DNA of 64,000 bases from Hordeum vulgare subsp. vulgare (lineage: Eukaryota > Streptophyta > Magnoliopsida > Poales > Poaceae): the NCBI RefSeq assembly GCF_904849725.1, contig NC_058520.1, forward strand, positions 323,899,186 to 323,963,185, written 5' to 3'. The translations under genes were made by a program, and so were the position numbers. Of this stretch, positions 1 to 11,184 are shown piece after piece. How positions within the stretch are numbered: position 1 is the stretch's first letter; each line of letters opens with the position of its first letter. Under the pieces are notes generated by a model. That model was not told the DNA's origin, made no database searches, and worked only from the letters and a program-made list of their open reading frames with translations.

Positions 1-1499
1 CAACTTTATTATAAATTCTATGACAACATGTGATAACTTGTAGCCCCATAAAAAGATCATCGAAACATATCAATATTGAATCTAGTTTTAAAGATCTCGT
101 GGAGACGGATTTAATGGCGAAAACGTATTTTTAATTGGACTTTTTATTACGAAAAAGACTTTCATCCCACTTTATAGATAAAGCAAATCATCAAGCCACA
201 ACATCCAACAACAGTCACAACAACACACACTCACACCACACTGGAGATAGCACTACACCACAAGATACCAAGGTTACGTTGTGGGCACAACACAACAAGC
301 CCAAACAAAGGAAAAACAACATGACGGCGTGGCATAAAACAAAGGGCCTCTAATTCGGCACCGGAGGTGGCGCGGCATAAACATAGATTTTTTTATTTAA
401 GAGATAAATATTTTTAAGTCTAATTTCGTCGATGTCATATGTTCAATGTGATAAGATGAATGATCATAAAGGCGTGTGAACCATATTGCTTGGTGCCACA
501 CGTGTGAACATTATCATTTAAAAAGTATTTATGTTATATAATTCATATTTTATCCATCAAATAATTTAAGAGATTGAGGGCAAGAATGTTATATCATCTT
601 AGCAAAAATCATGTCAGGGTCCTTATGGCGGAAGTAGCCCATCGGAGTTTAATTCTGAACTTAGCATTAGTATTCAATTTTGTCTTAATTTATTTTACTT
701 TTTAAGTAAATGTGTGTGCATTCATAGGAGCAATCTTAGCAAAAATCAAAGTTACTTGTGTGGCAAATGACAACACCAAACGAAACCCATGATCATATAC
801 TACCCTGGATTAACTTGCCTCGACGCGGACACCTACGGCCCCGCCGGCAATCCTGCACGACGGGTAGATGCAGCCGGCGACACGATAGATCCAAAAAGCT
901 GCGACCTGTTCTGACCGCCTCATAATCTAATCCAGCTTGCCTGAGTAGGTAAACACTAGTTAATGATCACGTAATTACTTAAACATTTTTGGCTCTGGCT
1001 CCGACCCGATCTTTGTTTTGTTTTATAGGGGTCGGGAGCAACGTAGGCCTGCTGCTGCTTGTATACTTGGCTTACGTACACGTACTGCTGTCCAGTGGTG
1101 GTGGCGGTAGTATTTCTATGTGCGTTTTTGTCTTGGCCATCATTTTTTTTAATTTCCTTTCAGTTGTTAGGAGGAATCAAACATCAAAGCATCCAATGTG
1201 ATGTGACAAGTTCGATTGCCATGTACTTTTATTTTGTTTTAACAATAATGTTCCATCGTGTTCACCGATCCTTTACTTAGCACATCTACGTGTAAATACA
1301 GATTCTTACTATTGCTCCCTCTAGTCCGGATTACAGGATTAGTTTTGATTTTTAATCGTCAATCTCATTACTTTCTGCAATTCATATTGCTCGTCGTTCA
1401 AATAGATGTATCTACCCAGAAGGAAATAACAAAATATGTGTTATATACCATAAAAAAGCCTATGATTGAATTTATATTTAAGTAGAGTGCTCAAATATA
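1..1499. other. AT-rich sequence, no gene recognised
   Basis: Only short unrelated reading frames occur here. A GC-richer patch near 800-900 and a short stretch near 1310 that faintly resembles a Stowaway end (CTCCCTCTAGTCCGG) stand out, but no partner terminus was found. I see no LTR end, gene or RNA. Confidence 0.5.
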
Positions 1500-2892
1500 T
1501 ACAGTCCAGTCAGGAGCGAAACCCTAGCCGCCGCACGCGTCACAACCCTCCGTCCCGCCTCCCCTCGTCATCGTCGGGCAAAGCCCGTGTGGCGCAGCAG
1601 CGGGCGGGGCCTTTTCCTCCTCCTGCTCGAGCTTGGGCGGCGCGGGACAACCACCCCTCTGGGCTCTCAGGACACGACAAGGTCGCGCAAGCGGTGTCGC
1701 TTGGAGATGCAGCGCGGGCGCACGTGGAAGCTCGATCGCCGTGGATGTGGTTGCGTGGCGACGTTGCGAGGTGGATTTGCGGCGAGGTTCGGGGACGACG
1801 CAAGGCGCTATGTTGCAGGAGCACAAGAGGTCGTCCAGATGGATGGCAATGTAGCGTGGGGGCCCATCTAGTGCGGATCTGCTAGGTGTGGCTCGCTTCG
1901 CGGTGCGGGTTGCCCATACGTGGAGATGGTGGTGTGAATCGGGGGGCAGAGGTTCGTGCAGGCACAACCATGTGGCAGGAGGTGCGTGGACGCCGTGGCG
2001 GTGGGCCGGGATGATGGCAGTGGCATGGAGCTCGTCGTGGCATTAGGAGTTATGTTTGGGTTCGTGCGGTGGTGGTGGCTGGTAGCAGGTGGGGGTGGAG
2101 GTGTCCTTTTCGATGATTCGGACGCCCTCGGGTGCTCTGGATCTGCAAATCCCGTTGTGTGGCGAGGAGCTCCGGCGAAAGCACTGCCTACCCAAGTTCA
2201 GGGCCGACAACGGCGGTGCCTTCTAGCGTCGTCTACCTTCTTGGAGGCATCGTTGTCGAGCTGCGTCGATGTCAAGATGGATTTGGCTCTCACGATGAAA
2301 ATCTTAGCTTCGGTTTTCCGACGCGGGCAACATGGGTGTCTATGTCATGACCTCCTTCGAGGCGTCGAGGCTGTTGCGAGGGATCTCTTCACCACCAAGG
2401 TTAGTGGATGTCAGGGCAGCAGCTCTGGATTTGTGAGACGAGTCGGGGCGGTCTCGGAAACCGATGCAGCGATTGCTCCATGTGGTAGGGTTGCATCTCA
2501 ACATGGCTTGGGTGGCGATCTTGAGCTGTGAGGGTGGCAGGGTCGTTTGCTCGATCGACGCGTTCAAGTGTGGGCTGTTGGACAATATGTCGGGGCAGCC
2601 ACCCCGGAAGTGGTGCGATGGTCGTGGTCTGCGGGAGTCACTGACTGCAACGTGGGATGCGGGTGGTTTGGTCGTGCGGCATTGCAGCTCGAGGCTGAGC
2701 GATGGTATGTTGGGGCAGCGACCCTGAAAGGTCATGTCGTTTGACCATGCAGGGTGCGCCATAGCGGTGGATGTCGGGGCGACGACTCCTAGTCTTTGCA
2801 ACTTCGAGGGCTTCAACTTTGTGTCGTGTGGGAGACGAGGTTGTCTTCGATGTTGCTCGTTGGCATTTCTGGGATGCGAGCCATGTGGAGTT
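1500..2892 (+). other. GC-rich block, possibly LINE 5' leader or gene-derived fragment
   Basis: Base composition changes sharply at about 1500, opening with an 'aaccctagccgccgc' motif typical of grass 5' leaders. The block stays rich in G and in GTGG/GGCG words up to the copia LTR at 2893. Open frames exist on both strands in several phases, as expected for GC-rich DNA. None shows a recognisable domain, and the amino-acid make-up (Arg, Gly, Ala, Trp) looks like non-coding sequence read through. It resembles the 5' leader of grass LINEs or a captured gene fragment. No reverse transcriptase or endonuclease follows, so the assignment stays open. Confidence 0.3.
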
Positions 2893-3089
2893 TGTAAGAT
2901 TTACAGGAAGCGTATCCACCCCTGAGGGCCGCGTGTGTCTATTTATATTGACAATGCCTTGGCATACAAGATATGAGAGAAGATTTACAAGAGGTTGAGA
3001 AGGAGATGGAAGCAAGAGACAGAGAAGGGAAAACAATTACAAGTTTAAGTTTAACCGAACTCTATCTCTAACAACCTATCTATCTAACA
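2893..3089 (-). repeat. Short copia LTR (3' LTR of the minus-strand element)
   Basis: Read on the minus strand it starts TGTTAGATAGATAGG directly after a purine tract (AAGGGGG, complement of 3090-3096) and can be ended at ...AATCTTACA (2893). The TGTTAG start and CTTACA end form the usual short inverted terminal match. A TATAAATAG box lies inside. At about 197 bp it is short but within the range of plant copia LTRs. No matching 5' LTR was found right of 7680, so the inner boundary is inferred from motifs alone. Confidence 0.55.
2939..2947 (-). promoter_or_regulatory. TATA box of the short copia LTR
   Basis: TATAAATAG on the minus strand, about 140 bp into the LTR as read from its TGTTAG start, is a plausible U3/R core promoter. 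Confidence 0.5.
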
Positions 3090-3095
3090 CCCCCT

Positions 3096-4062
3096 TCAAT
3101 CTAAACCTTGTGGAGCTTTGTCTAGGTTGAGATTGTACTTGAATTCATTTAACCTTCTCATGGTAAGAGGCTTGGTGAATCCATCAGCAAGTTGATCTCG
3201 TGTAGGAATAAACTTGATATCAAGTAGCTTATGAGCTACCCTTTCTCTGACAAAACGAAAATCAACTTCTATGTGTTTGGTACGTGCATGAAACACATGA
3301 TTCCCTGACAAGTAGGTTGCACCAATGTTATCACACCACAATCTTGCAGCTTGTGGCACTTTAACTCCTAGTTCATAAATAAGAGTCTATATCCACATAA
3401 TCTCAGCAGTAGCATTAGCTAGGGCCTTGTATTCTGCTTGTACTAGACCTTGATAATGTAGCTTGTTTTCTTGCACTCCATGGCACAAGATTTGATCCGA
3501 GAAAAATAGCAAAGCCACCTGTAGACCTTCTGTCATCAACACAACCTGCCCAATCTGCATCAGAATATGCACTAACAAGCATAGATGGCGACTCGGTAAT
3601 CTTGATTCCAAGTCCCATTGTAAACTTGAGATACCTCAGAATCCTTTTAACTACAGTCCAATGAGCTGTAGTAAGAGCATGCCAGAATTGACATACTTTA
3701 TTAAGAGAGTATGAGATATATGGACGAGTCAAAGTCAAATACTCAAATGCACCAACGACACTTCTATAGTTTGTTGCATCATCCGACAAGTACTTCTCCT
3801 TCCTTAGTTGTGAGTTCTTCTGAAGTTGAAAGAGGTGTACTTACAGCCTTACAATACTCCATCCTACCTTTTTGAGAATATCAGTAGTGTATTTTTCCTA
3901 TGTCAGAAGTATCCCATACTTTTTCTGTTTAAATTCTATACCATAAAAATAATGAAGATTTCCCAAATCCTTCAATGCAAACTCTGCATTAAGATCTTGG
4001 AGCAGGTAGGTAGTGGCATCTGAAGTGGAGCTTGCAACAATTATGCACTATGCTAGAATTCA
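3096..4062 (-). pseudogene. copia pol C-terminal fragment: reverse transcriptase tail and RNase H
   Basis: On the minus strand, 4062-3790 encodes the end of a copia reverse transcriptase, including ALKDLGNLHYF and a following QEKYTTDILKK segment. Next come RNase H signatures: [18 protein letters not shown] (about 3590), then [26 protein letters not shown] and [11 protein letters not shown], ending near 3096. At least two frame changes (near 3400-3600 and near 3790) split it. The catalytic YVDD box would lie at the broken right end near 4060 and is not readable. RNase H would normally degrade the RNA of the RNA/DNA hybrid in virus-like particles. This copy cannot produce a working protein. Confidence 0.85.
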
Positions 4063-4064
4063 CA

Positions 4065-5804
4065 CTTCATAAATTATTTCTTTTATCATTTACCTACTCG
4101 AGGACGAGTAGGAATTAAGCTTGGGTATGCTGATACGTCTCCAACATATCGATAGTTTATGAAGTATTCATTCCATATTAACCTATGTTTACAATACTTT
4201 TATATGGTTTTGATGCACTTTATATGATTTATTTAGAACCAACCCGGACTGATGATGTTTTCAGCACAACTATCGTGGTGTTGTTTTTGTGCAGAAAATG
4301 AAAGTTCTCAGAATCGCCCGAAACTTTTTGATGATATTTTTGGAAGAAAAGAGACCCCCGAAGCTTAATGGGAGGGCCAGAAGATCCACGAGGAGGGCAC
4401 CACCCACCACAGCGTGCTAGAGGGGCCCGAGGTGCCATGGTGTCTTGTGATCACCCCGAGGCCCATCTCCGCGTGAAACCAACGCCAAAAATTCCTATTA
4501 ATATAGAAACCATCAGAAATAACCCTAGACGAGAAGTTCCGCTGCCGCAAGGCCTCTGTTTTGATGAAAAACCAATCTGGGGAGAAAATAGTACCCTGCC
4601 GGAGAGGGTAGATCATCTGTGATGGCCATCTTCATCATCCCGACGGAGTCCATGGCGAGGAGGGAGTAGTCCACTCTCGGGGCTGACGGTTTGTACCAGT
4701 AGCTATGTGTTCAATCTCTCTCTCTCGTGTTCTTGAGAAAGACTATCTTGATTTATAACGGGCTTTGTTAATACAGTTGGATGATATGATGTTATTCCCT
4801 CTCTATCTTGTTATGATGAATTGAGTTTTCCCTTTGAGATTTCGTTATGTTGGATTGAACATTCAGGTTTGAGAGCACATAATATATGACTTGCATGCGG
4901 ATACCTGTAGTAACATTGGGGTATTCAAGTGATTCACTTGATATATGTTGTGGCATCAAGTCGTGGATTCCCGAGGTGACAATGGGGTAATCTAGGCATA
5001 GGGGTTGATTGCATGTTTTCATACTATGTTCTGCGGTAGAAATCTTGGGGCACTCTTTGAGGTTCTTTGTGTTGGATTGAATATTATGAATCTGAAATTG
5101 TTTGATGCGTATCGTATAATTAACTCATGGATACTTGTGGTGACATTGGAGTATCTAGGTGACACTAGAGTTGGTTGATGCGTATCATATGGTGTTATTT
5201 TAGTACGAACTCTTAAATAGATCGATCGGAAAGGATAACTTATTATCTTAGTACAAACTCTTGGATAGATTGATCGAAAAGGATAGCCTTAAGGTGGTTT
5301 CATACCCTACAAACAATTTCTTCTTATGTCCTCCGCTAGATAAGAACTTTGGAGTGATTCTTTGTTTCACGTTGAGGGATGATTATGTGATCCAATTATA
5401 TTAGCATTGTTTAGAGATTGCACTAGCAAAAGTGGGGACCGTAGGCCTTGTTTTCAAGCATAGCAATACCATTTGTGCTCACTTTTATCACTTTCTACCT
5501 TGTTGTTTTTATATTTTCAGATTACAAAAATCAATATCTACTATCATTACTACACTTGTATCACCATCTCTTCGCCGAACTAGTGCACCTATACAATTTT
5601 CCATTGTATTGGGTGTGCTGGGGACACAAGAGATTTCTTGTATTTCATTGCAGGGTTGCTTGAGAGAGACCATCTTCAACCTACACCTCCCACAGATTGA
5701 TAAACCATAGGTCATCCTTGACGGAAAATTGCTACTGTCCTACAAAACTCTGCGCTTGGAGGCCCAACATAGTCTACAAGAATAAAGTTATGTAGTAGAC
5801 ATCA
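4065..5804 (+). mobile_element. 3' end of an Athila-type gypsy element inside the copia remnant
   Basis: The plus strand reads internal 3' sequence (CTACTCGAGGACGAGTAGG), a polypurine tract (GGAATTAAGCTTGGG) and then an LTR opening TGATACGTCTCC at 4131. The LTR ends GTAGACATCA at 5804. Copia integrase sequence resumes immediately at 5805 and copia reverse transcriptase ends near 4062. The copia region between these points is missing. No target duplication is visible, as expected if a deletion removed the rest of the gypsy element together with part of its host. Confidence 0.8.
4131..5804 (+). repeat. Athila-type gypsy LTR (1674 bp)
   Basis: It starts TGATACGTCTCCAACATATC and ends ...GTAGTAGACATCA, with the late-LTR phrase 'ctgcgcttggaggcccaaca' near 5750 familiar from Sabrina/WHAM/Fatima-type Triticeae LTRs. 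The segment near 4236-4290 (AACCCGGACTGATGATGTTTTCAGCA) is the reverse counterpart of sequence in the LTRs at 24300-24360 and 31500-31590, which supports common ancestry. It follows a polypurine tract, so it was a 3' LTR. Confidence 0.8.
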
Positions 5805-5819
5805 ATGAGACATGATGGT

Positions 5820-6385
5820 CTATGCCAATGTCACAAAGGAAGGAATTGAGTTTTCATACTCTCCTCCCCAATAACTTTGGACTGTGATAATTTTCCTATC
5901 AAAGTGTCGTTCAACAAGTTTCTGAAACTCTTGAAAAACAGAGAAAACTTCAGATTTGTGTTTGAGAAAATAGATCCAAGTGAACTTACTGAAATCATCG
6001 ATGAAACTAACATAATATTTCTTTCTTCCAAAAGAATCTTTTGCATTACCGCATACATCACTGAAAATAAGTTCTAAAGGAGCATGCGATACACTATTTG
6101 ACTTAGGATAGGGAAGTTGGTGACTTTTGACACATTGACAAGCATCAAAAAACATGCTCATTATTTTGACTACTAGACAATGAAGATTGTCTTTATTTAT
6201 TATTTGGCAAACTATAACAGAAAAAGGATGTCCTAATCTTTGATGCCATCTTGCCAATGAGGGCTTGATGACAAAGTAGACTTGACGATGACGCTTGCAA
6301 CTAAATGTTCCGGATGTGGTGGGGTAAAGTCCTTCAATGCATCTACCGTGATGGAGGAGCTCCCTCGTTGCCCGATCCTTGATTA
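5820..6385 (-). pseudogene. copia GAG-pre-integrase and integrase core fragment
   Basis: Minus-strand reading shows the GAG-pre-integrase segment (WHQRLGHP), a zinc-binding remnant in which CDAC is FDAC, and the catalytic core opening FSDVCG, followed by YYVSFIDDFSKFTWIYFLK. The second catalytic aspartate, expected in QSDWGGEYE, reads QSYWGGEYE, so Asp is replaced by Tyr. The frame ends near 5820, before the catalytic glutamate, where the gypsy LTR (to 5804) replaces the rest. A frame change against the protease lies at a run of seven A near 6384-6390. The protein would insert cDNA into chromosomes; this copy lacks two of three catalytic residues. Confidence 0.85.
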
Positions 6386-6850
6386 AAAAAATACCGAGGA
6401 TGAGTTTCAAAGAAAACATTGTTATCACCTGATAAGCGAGACATGGAAGAAAGATTTTTATTTTCTTGAGGAACATGAAGCACATATTTTAGTGGAAGAT
6501 AACATTTAGAATTAGGGGAATTGATTATAGCTTGACCAATATGGTCAATGTTCATAGCTCCACCGCTTGTGGTGCTGTGAAATTGATCGTTGCCGTAGTA
6601 CTTCTCATGGATGCCCAACTTCTCGAGTTCACTCATAATGTGACCAGTTGCACCAGAGTCGGCGTACCACACGGTCTCATCTCCTCCTTGTTTCCTTAGA
6701 GCAGCAGCAACATGATGTTCCTCCGACACATAGTTTTCATCACAACGATGCCATCACTCCATTACCTCATGACCAGACTTCTTGCAAAGTTGGCACCAAG
6801 GTCATGAGTTGCTGGAGGAAGCACCAATATTATTGGAGGCACGGACCATT
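6386..6850 (-). pseudogene. copia zinc knuckle and aspartic protease fragment
   Basis: Minus-strand reading gives a zinc-knuckle start (CQLCKKSGHE, near 6790), whose last cysteine seems lost, then the retroviral-type protease motif WYADSGATGHIM near 6650. A typical copia continuation follows, with YVLHVPQENKNLSSMSRL. The DSGA active-site triad is intact, but the flanking frames are broken on both sides. The protease would process the gag-pol polyprotein. It follows the gag fragment directly and precedes the integrase fragment in the same orientation. Confidence 0.8.
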
Positions 6851-7675
6851 GTTGTTGAAGCGTCTGCTTCCTCCACTGTTTGCGGCCGTGTCCCTGGTGA
6901 CCGTGGTGACCATGGCCACGACCGCCGTTGCCGCGACCATGCGACATGGCGTTGTCAGAAGATTGCTGCATGACCGAGTCTTGAAGGAGATTGACCCGAG
7001 CTTCGAATCCCATCAGCTAGCTGTATAGCTCAGCAGGGGTGACCGCTTCGACGCGAGCAGCAAGGGCAAGAACACAGAGTTATACTCTAGGTCCAGACCC
7101 TTCCGCACATAGGAAGTTATCTCCTGATCGGCGAGTGGAGCGCTGGTGTTGGCGATCTCATCGGCCAACGCTTTGATCTTGGCAAGGTAGTCCGGCATGC
7201 TCAGATTTCCCTTTTGAAGGTTGGCGAGGGTGATGCGATTGTTAATCCCATGGGCTTGTATTTGAGTAGCAAAGGACGCGTGGATGGAGCTCGATACTTC
7301 TGCCAGCATTGCAAGGTTACGACCTGCGCAAGGACATTACGAGACACATATCCCATTAGGTAAGCTTGTACCTGCTACTGCTGGGCGAACTAGATCATCC
7401 CGACGAAGTAGACCTGCTCGTGCTTGCCATCCTTTGTGATGGTCAAGGTGGCAGGAGGCGCCGAACTTGCGGCGTTGAGGAAGTGCTCCATCTATGCTCC
7501 CTTGATGTTGGGTAGCACGATGGCCTTCCAGAGGAGAAAACTACTCCTTCTGAGCTTCGCTGATGGAGGCGTCCCGAGAGAGACGACGGCGGCTGGAGGA
7601 AGACGCGAAGGTGGAGCTAGAGGCGAGGTGGTCATGTATTCTTCTTTCCGGCAGTGGTGAAACTTGTGTGCTCGA
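6851..7675 (-). pseudogene. copia gag fragment (UBN2-like)
   Basis: The clearest part is 7309-7013 on the minus strand, containing ITLANLQKGNLSMPDYLAKIKALADEIA, a UBN2/retrotran_gag-type signature of plant copia capsid proteins. Upstream pieces to about 7675 include FLLWKAIVLPNIKGA, in the position of the usual N-terminal 'W..A.VLP.I.GA' segment. A stop codon follows it near 7490, and there is a second stop near 7390. A likely start lies at the ATG near 7675 but is out of frame with what follows. Gly/His-rich sequence around 6900 fits the gag tail before the zinc knuckle. Confidence 0.75.
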
Positions 7676-7680
7676 CATGT

Positions 7681-8814
7681 TATCGACAAGAGTGAGCTTA
7701 CCCAAGTGTGCTTGAGTGTGTGGGAGTGGGCTTGACTTTTGATGTATCGATTTCCGCCCGGTTTTCCATTAATTAAATGAACAATACCTTTATTCACAAT
7801 TAATAGAAGGGACAAAGCTTTTGCATCCGTTTTGAAAAATATATTTAAGTAGAGTTTCCAATCATGCAACTTTGGTGTGGCATACAACAACTTGTGAGCC
7901 AAATTGACCATCTAAGAAATCACGTACACCCTGTACAAGCATCCGGTGGGAGTGCGTGTACCTCAAATATATACTTGTATGTACTCGTCAAGAAAATTGA
8001 GACACGTACTATAAATTGGATTTTGATGAAGGTGTTTATATTACATATACACTAATATTGTCACACTCATCAACAAATACATATTTTGTTAAACATTTCA
8101 ATAAAATGGGAAAACACATCATGTGAAATCAAATATTTCCAAAAGTTAAGAGGTTTTATTTTTCTTGTGAACATTAGTGACCCACTTATACGGGCAAAGG
8201 TGAAAATGATGCAATACCATGGTTCTTTTTTTTTATTAAACTGGGGTTATTCTCCACCGCAAAAAAAAAACTCGTGTTATTGTGTTGCATCCTACCTAAC
8301 ATACGTAATCTTTTCTAGTTACATGATTTTAGATGTTCTAAGAAAGAAGAAGCTTAAAGGATAAAAATGGGCCAGGTACCGGATATTCAATTTGGCTCTA
8401 GGAAACACATGGTCCTGCGTGTCAAAAATGAATTTTACAAATGTTAGATTTTTTTGAAAAAATAGATGTTTTCGTTGTCACATCCAAATGGTACATGCAA
8501 ATTTGTAGGTGAAAAACTTAAGCATTTTCACCTCTGCAGAAAAAGAAGTCAAATGTCAAATGTTAACTCCAAATATTACATTTAATTTTATTTTATTTCA
8601 CCGACAAAATGTCGTTATCCCATATGACATGAAAATTGACAAGCACACTTGTCACACTAATACGAACATCTACAAAGAAATTCAGAATTTTTAAAATTTA
8701 TTTATTACTTATTTTGAATTTACTGTTCATTGAGGAACATATGCTTTCACAGGCAAAAATCCGCGTCCATCAGGTACTAACTAAAATAGCTCAATAACTA
8801 AGTCTGAAAAAGCA
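7681..8814. other. AT-rich stretch, no gene recognised
   Basis: No domain, LTR terminus or long conserved frame could be recognised. Short A/T runs (for example near 8228 and 8268) and small open frames look random. Part of the left end may be leader or 5' LTR of the copia element, but no primer-binding site is visible. Confidence 0.45.
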
Positions 8815-8817
8815 TTA

Positions 8818-9090
8818 GGCTGGTCACAATGGGGAGGAACTTAGCAGTAACATCACACACTCCAATACAACTTTGCTTATGTGGCACATATTTAATGAAG
8901 AGAGAGGTGCTTGTGGTAACTAGCTAAGTTACCGGAACATCACACACTCCAACAAATAATGAGTCTATAGCCTAATAAATGCATTGTTGCATGACACTAC
9001 ATATATATTACTCCCCATTGTGGAGGTAGGAACATAGTCTAGAAAAGTGTGTAGGTTCCTACCTTATGTTACTCCTTATTGTGACCAGCC
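8818..9090. mobile_element. MITE with 273 bp and TTA target duplication
   Basis: The ends are imperfect inverted repeats: GGCTGGTCACAATGGGGAG on the left, and the complement of CTCCTTATTGTGACCAGCC on the right. TTA flanks both sides (8815-8817 and 9091-9093). The interior holds related internal repeats such as AACATCACACACTCCAA, seen twice near 8845 and 8936. A 3-bp TTA duplication fits PIF/Harbinger (Tourist-like) mobilisation. There is no coding capacity. The TIR sequence is not the classic Tourist GGGCC type, so the superfamily is less certain than the element itself. Confidence 0.85.
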
Positions 9091-9093
9091 TTA

Positions 9094-10479
9094 GTCTGGC
9101 CAAGAGAGTTAATAAATGAAAGAAAAAGGATATCCTTATTGTCTGTGCACTGTTGACCCATGTAGCCTAGTATTGACCCTTTCAAGATTCCCACCTATAC
9201 ATAACTGCACGCACCATGCATCGCTAGAAAAGATGGAAAATATAACACTGTTTCTATGGCGCATGTCTCTTCACACAACTATAACAGCAAACGTACGTGT
9301 GTGTGTGTGTATATTGTATGTTGTGCCGACGATTTTCTGGGGTGAAAAATTAGCCGTTATAATGGCGTCTTCGACTAGGTTGGATTGTTAAGGGGACAAT
9401 GGTATTCCAGCTAGTCAGAATTTAAGTTGTACACTTGACATGTTTTTTTATTTATTTCAGAACTTCGGTGAGGTGCATTTAGTGAAAGGAGACATTTTCA
9501 TAGACTATGAATATTTATATGGTCACTTCGTCAATATCAAAATGATATGTGGGCCGATCTTTCGGATGTGCTCATAGGCATAGGGTGTGCGTGCGTACAT
9601 TCTAGTGTGAGTGTATGTATGTATGGATGAAGTCTGCGTCAAAAAAGACTAGCTTCTCCATTCTTTACGTGTTTATCTGAATCGAATATTTCCAACGATT
9701 TGTGACATCCAACAAATCCTCGAATCCAACCTAGACTGTCCTGATTATTTGAAATCTCAGATGCCTTCAAATCATAGGGAGGAGCAGAGAAGTCCGGGAT
9801 TGTGTGCCAAGTGGACTTGATAGCCCGGTACCATGCAAAAATTCCAACCGGGTCCCTTCATGCCCCACACTCCACTGTCTTCGCGCATCCAGACCTCGAC
9901 ACACCGTCACACCAACCTCGGCACACCTTAATCGTACATCGCCATTGTTATGCATCTCTTTTCAGCCCCATGAACGCATTCATGTCTAGTATCTTTGAAT
10001 TGTAGTGGTCGCGAGGCAAAATCTGGAGTGCACCAAACACCAAGAGCAATGCACCAAGGCTAAGGCCTCACAGGCCAGTGTGAATGCATGATTGAGAGCT
10101 CCTCCTACCCGTTATGTTGTCGTATCGAATCCTCCCACACACGAGGCCGCCCTGCCACCTACCCTACCAATATAGGCTAGCCCCACAGTCTGCCTCATCC
10201 TAGTCCGGTTCAAACCATTCACCATCATCCTCAATTTTGATTACAACCTCACCAAGACATCGTAGCTCATCCAGTTGCGAACACACCGAAAGCGTCATGT
10301 CAGCGGATGTGTGCAACCTATTTAACAGAATTCCCCACCTCCCAAGCTTGACGCGGAAGAGATGTTGATGTCTATGATCAACGAAGGGCAATTTTTTCGA
10401 GGGATGGAAGATTACTACTCGCCGAAGCCTGATGCAAAAGCAAGGCAAGTGAAGAGAGGAGTCGCATGCATGATGAAGG
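9094..10479 (+). other. Non-coding stretch with a 3'-UTR/retroposon-like tail near 9440-9645
   Basis: A pyrimidine-rich acceptor-like motif (TTTATTTATTTCAG, near 9450) precedes sequence ending in GT-rich phrases ('gggtgtgcgtgcgtacattc', 'gtgagtgtatgtatgtatgg') and a short A run near 9642. Similar tails are scattered in Triticeae DNA as the 3' ends of retroposed transcripts. A short (GT)n run lies at about 9296-9312. The rest, to about 10479, shows no supported gene; it may include the eroded front of the Harbinger-like gene that follows. Confidence 0.3.
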
Positions 10480-11180
10480 AGGGCGATTTGTTGTGTGGTT
10501 AGGCTCAAGTGTTGATCCATTTCAAGGTGACAAGCAAAGGATGCGAACCTTTTTGAGGAAGGTGTACGAGTTCTCACAAAATGAATAACTACACACCGTT
10601 TGACGTGACAAGAATTCTGATAGAGTGAGAGCTCCCTCACTCATGGGTGGTATGCAATTCAAGAATTGTTTAATAAATATTGTGGTGCATATGCCTAAAT
10701 CAAGAATTGTGCATCGGGTGGGTCTCGTCGATTATTAACTTTTGCCTCCTATGAGGTTCATCATGCAATTTATTTGCTCTATGTCACAATTTATTCATTT
10801 TGTGATTCATTTTTAGTTCACTTGCTAGCCCAAGTTGGCGACGACATTGTACAAGCAAACAAAAAATAAGGTATTTACTAGGCATCATTGTTGGAACAAG
10901 TTGAATGACGAAAGAAAATGGAGTTATGTGACCAGTTCACTCAAGACTGCTAACTCTAATAGTGACCCAAGTACGCTAACGGATGAAGATGGTGCATCAA
11001 GTGGAGGATGTCTTGCACCGGCAACCCGTGTTCTAAGGGATAGGGGGAAGAAGTAGAAGACCAAAAGGCAAAATGCAAGGAAGTAACTAGCCAAGTGTTA
11101 GAGAAGTATGAGGTCATCATGGACAAGAAAGACATGGAAAAGTTTTTTCTTCTTCTAGTGAAGCGCTGAAGAGATAACCC
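10480..11180 (+). pseudogene. PIF/Harbinger ORF1-like (Myb/SANT plus NAM-associated domain) pseudogene
   Basis: Broken plus-strand frames give, in order: WLGSSVDPFQGDKQRM (near 10500), SLTHGWYAIQELFNKYCGAY (near 10630), FTRHHCWNKLNDERKW (near 10875), DEDGASSGGCLAP followed by RDRGKK (near 10985-11050), and VLEKYEVIMDKKDMEK (near 11100). This succession matches the plant family made of a Myb/SANT-like DNA-binding region and a NAM-associated C-terminal domain. It is encoded by ORF1 of PIF/Harbinger transposons and by derived host genes. In Harbinger elements ORF1 helps bring the transposase to the nucleus and DNA ends. Multiple frameshifts and stops make this copy dead. No transposase (DDE_4) partner is visible in the window. 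Confidence 0.6.
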
Positions 11181-11184
11181 TCCA

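Larger units (their letters stand above)
2893..7680 (-). mobile_element. Decayed Ty1/copia retrotransposon, interrupted
   Basis: Minus-strand fragments run from right to left in copia order: gag, zinc knuckle, protease, GAG-pre-integrase, integrase core, C-terminal reverse transcriptase, RNase H, purine tract, LTR. Integrase before reverse transcriptase defines the copia order. The C-terminal integrase and most of the reverse transcriptase are missing and replaced by the gypsy fragment at 4065-5804. Frameshifts and stops are present throughout. The 5' LTR and primer site were not found, so the right boundary is approximate. Confidence 0.85.

Noticed and set aside
1310..1335. Stowaway terminus (CTCCCTCTAGTCCGG)
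   Set aside because: No inverted partner and no second TA were found within 1 kb, so this is too short to call.
1956..2531. Plus-strand open frame of 191 codons and overlapping minus-strand frames of similar size
   Set aside because: Several mutually overlapping frames occur in a GC-rich block; none has a recognisable motif, so they are treated as composition artefacts.
9296..9312. GT microsatellite
   Set aside because: Only about eight dinucleotides; mentioned in the region note but not notable in itself.
10200..10640. Minus-strand frame of 146 codons
   Set aside because: It overlaps the plus-strand Harbinger ORF1-like relic and shows no domain.
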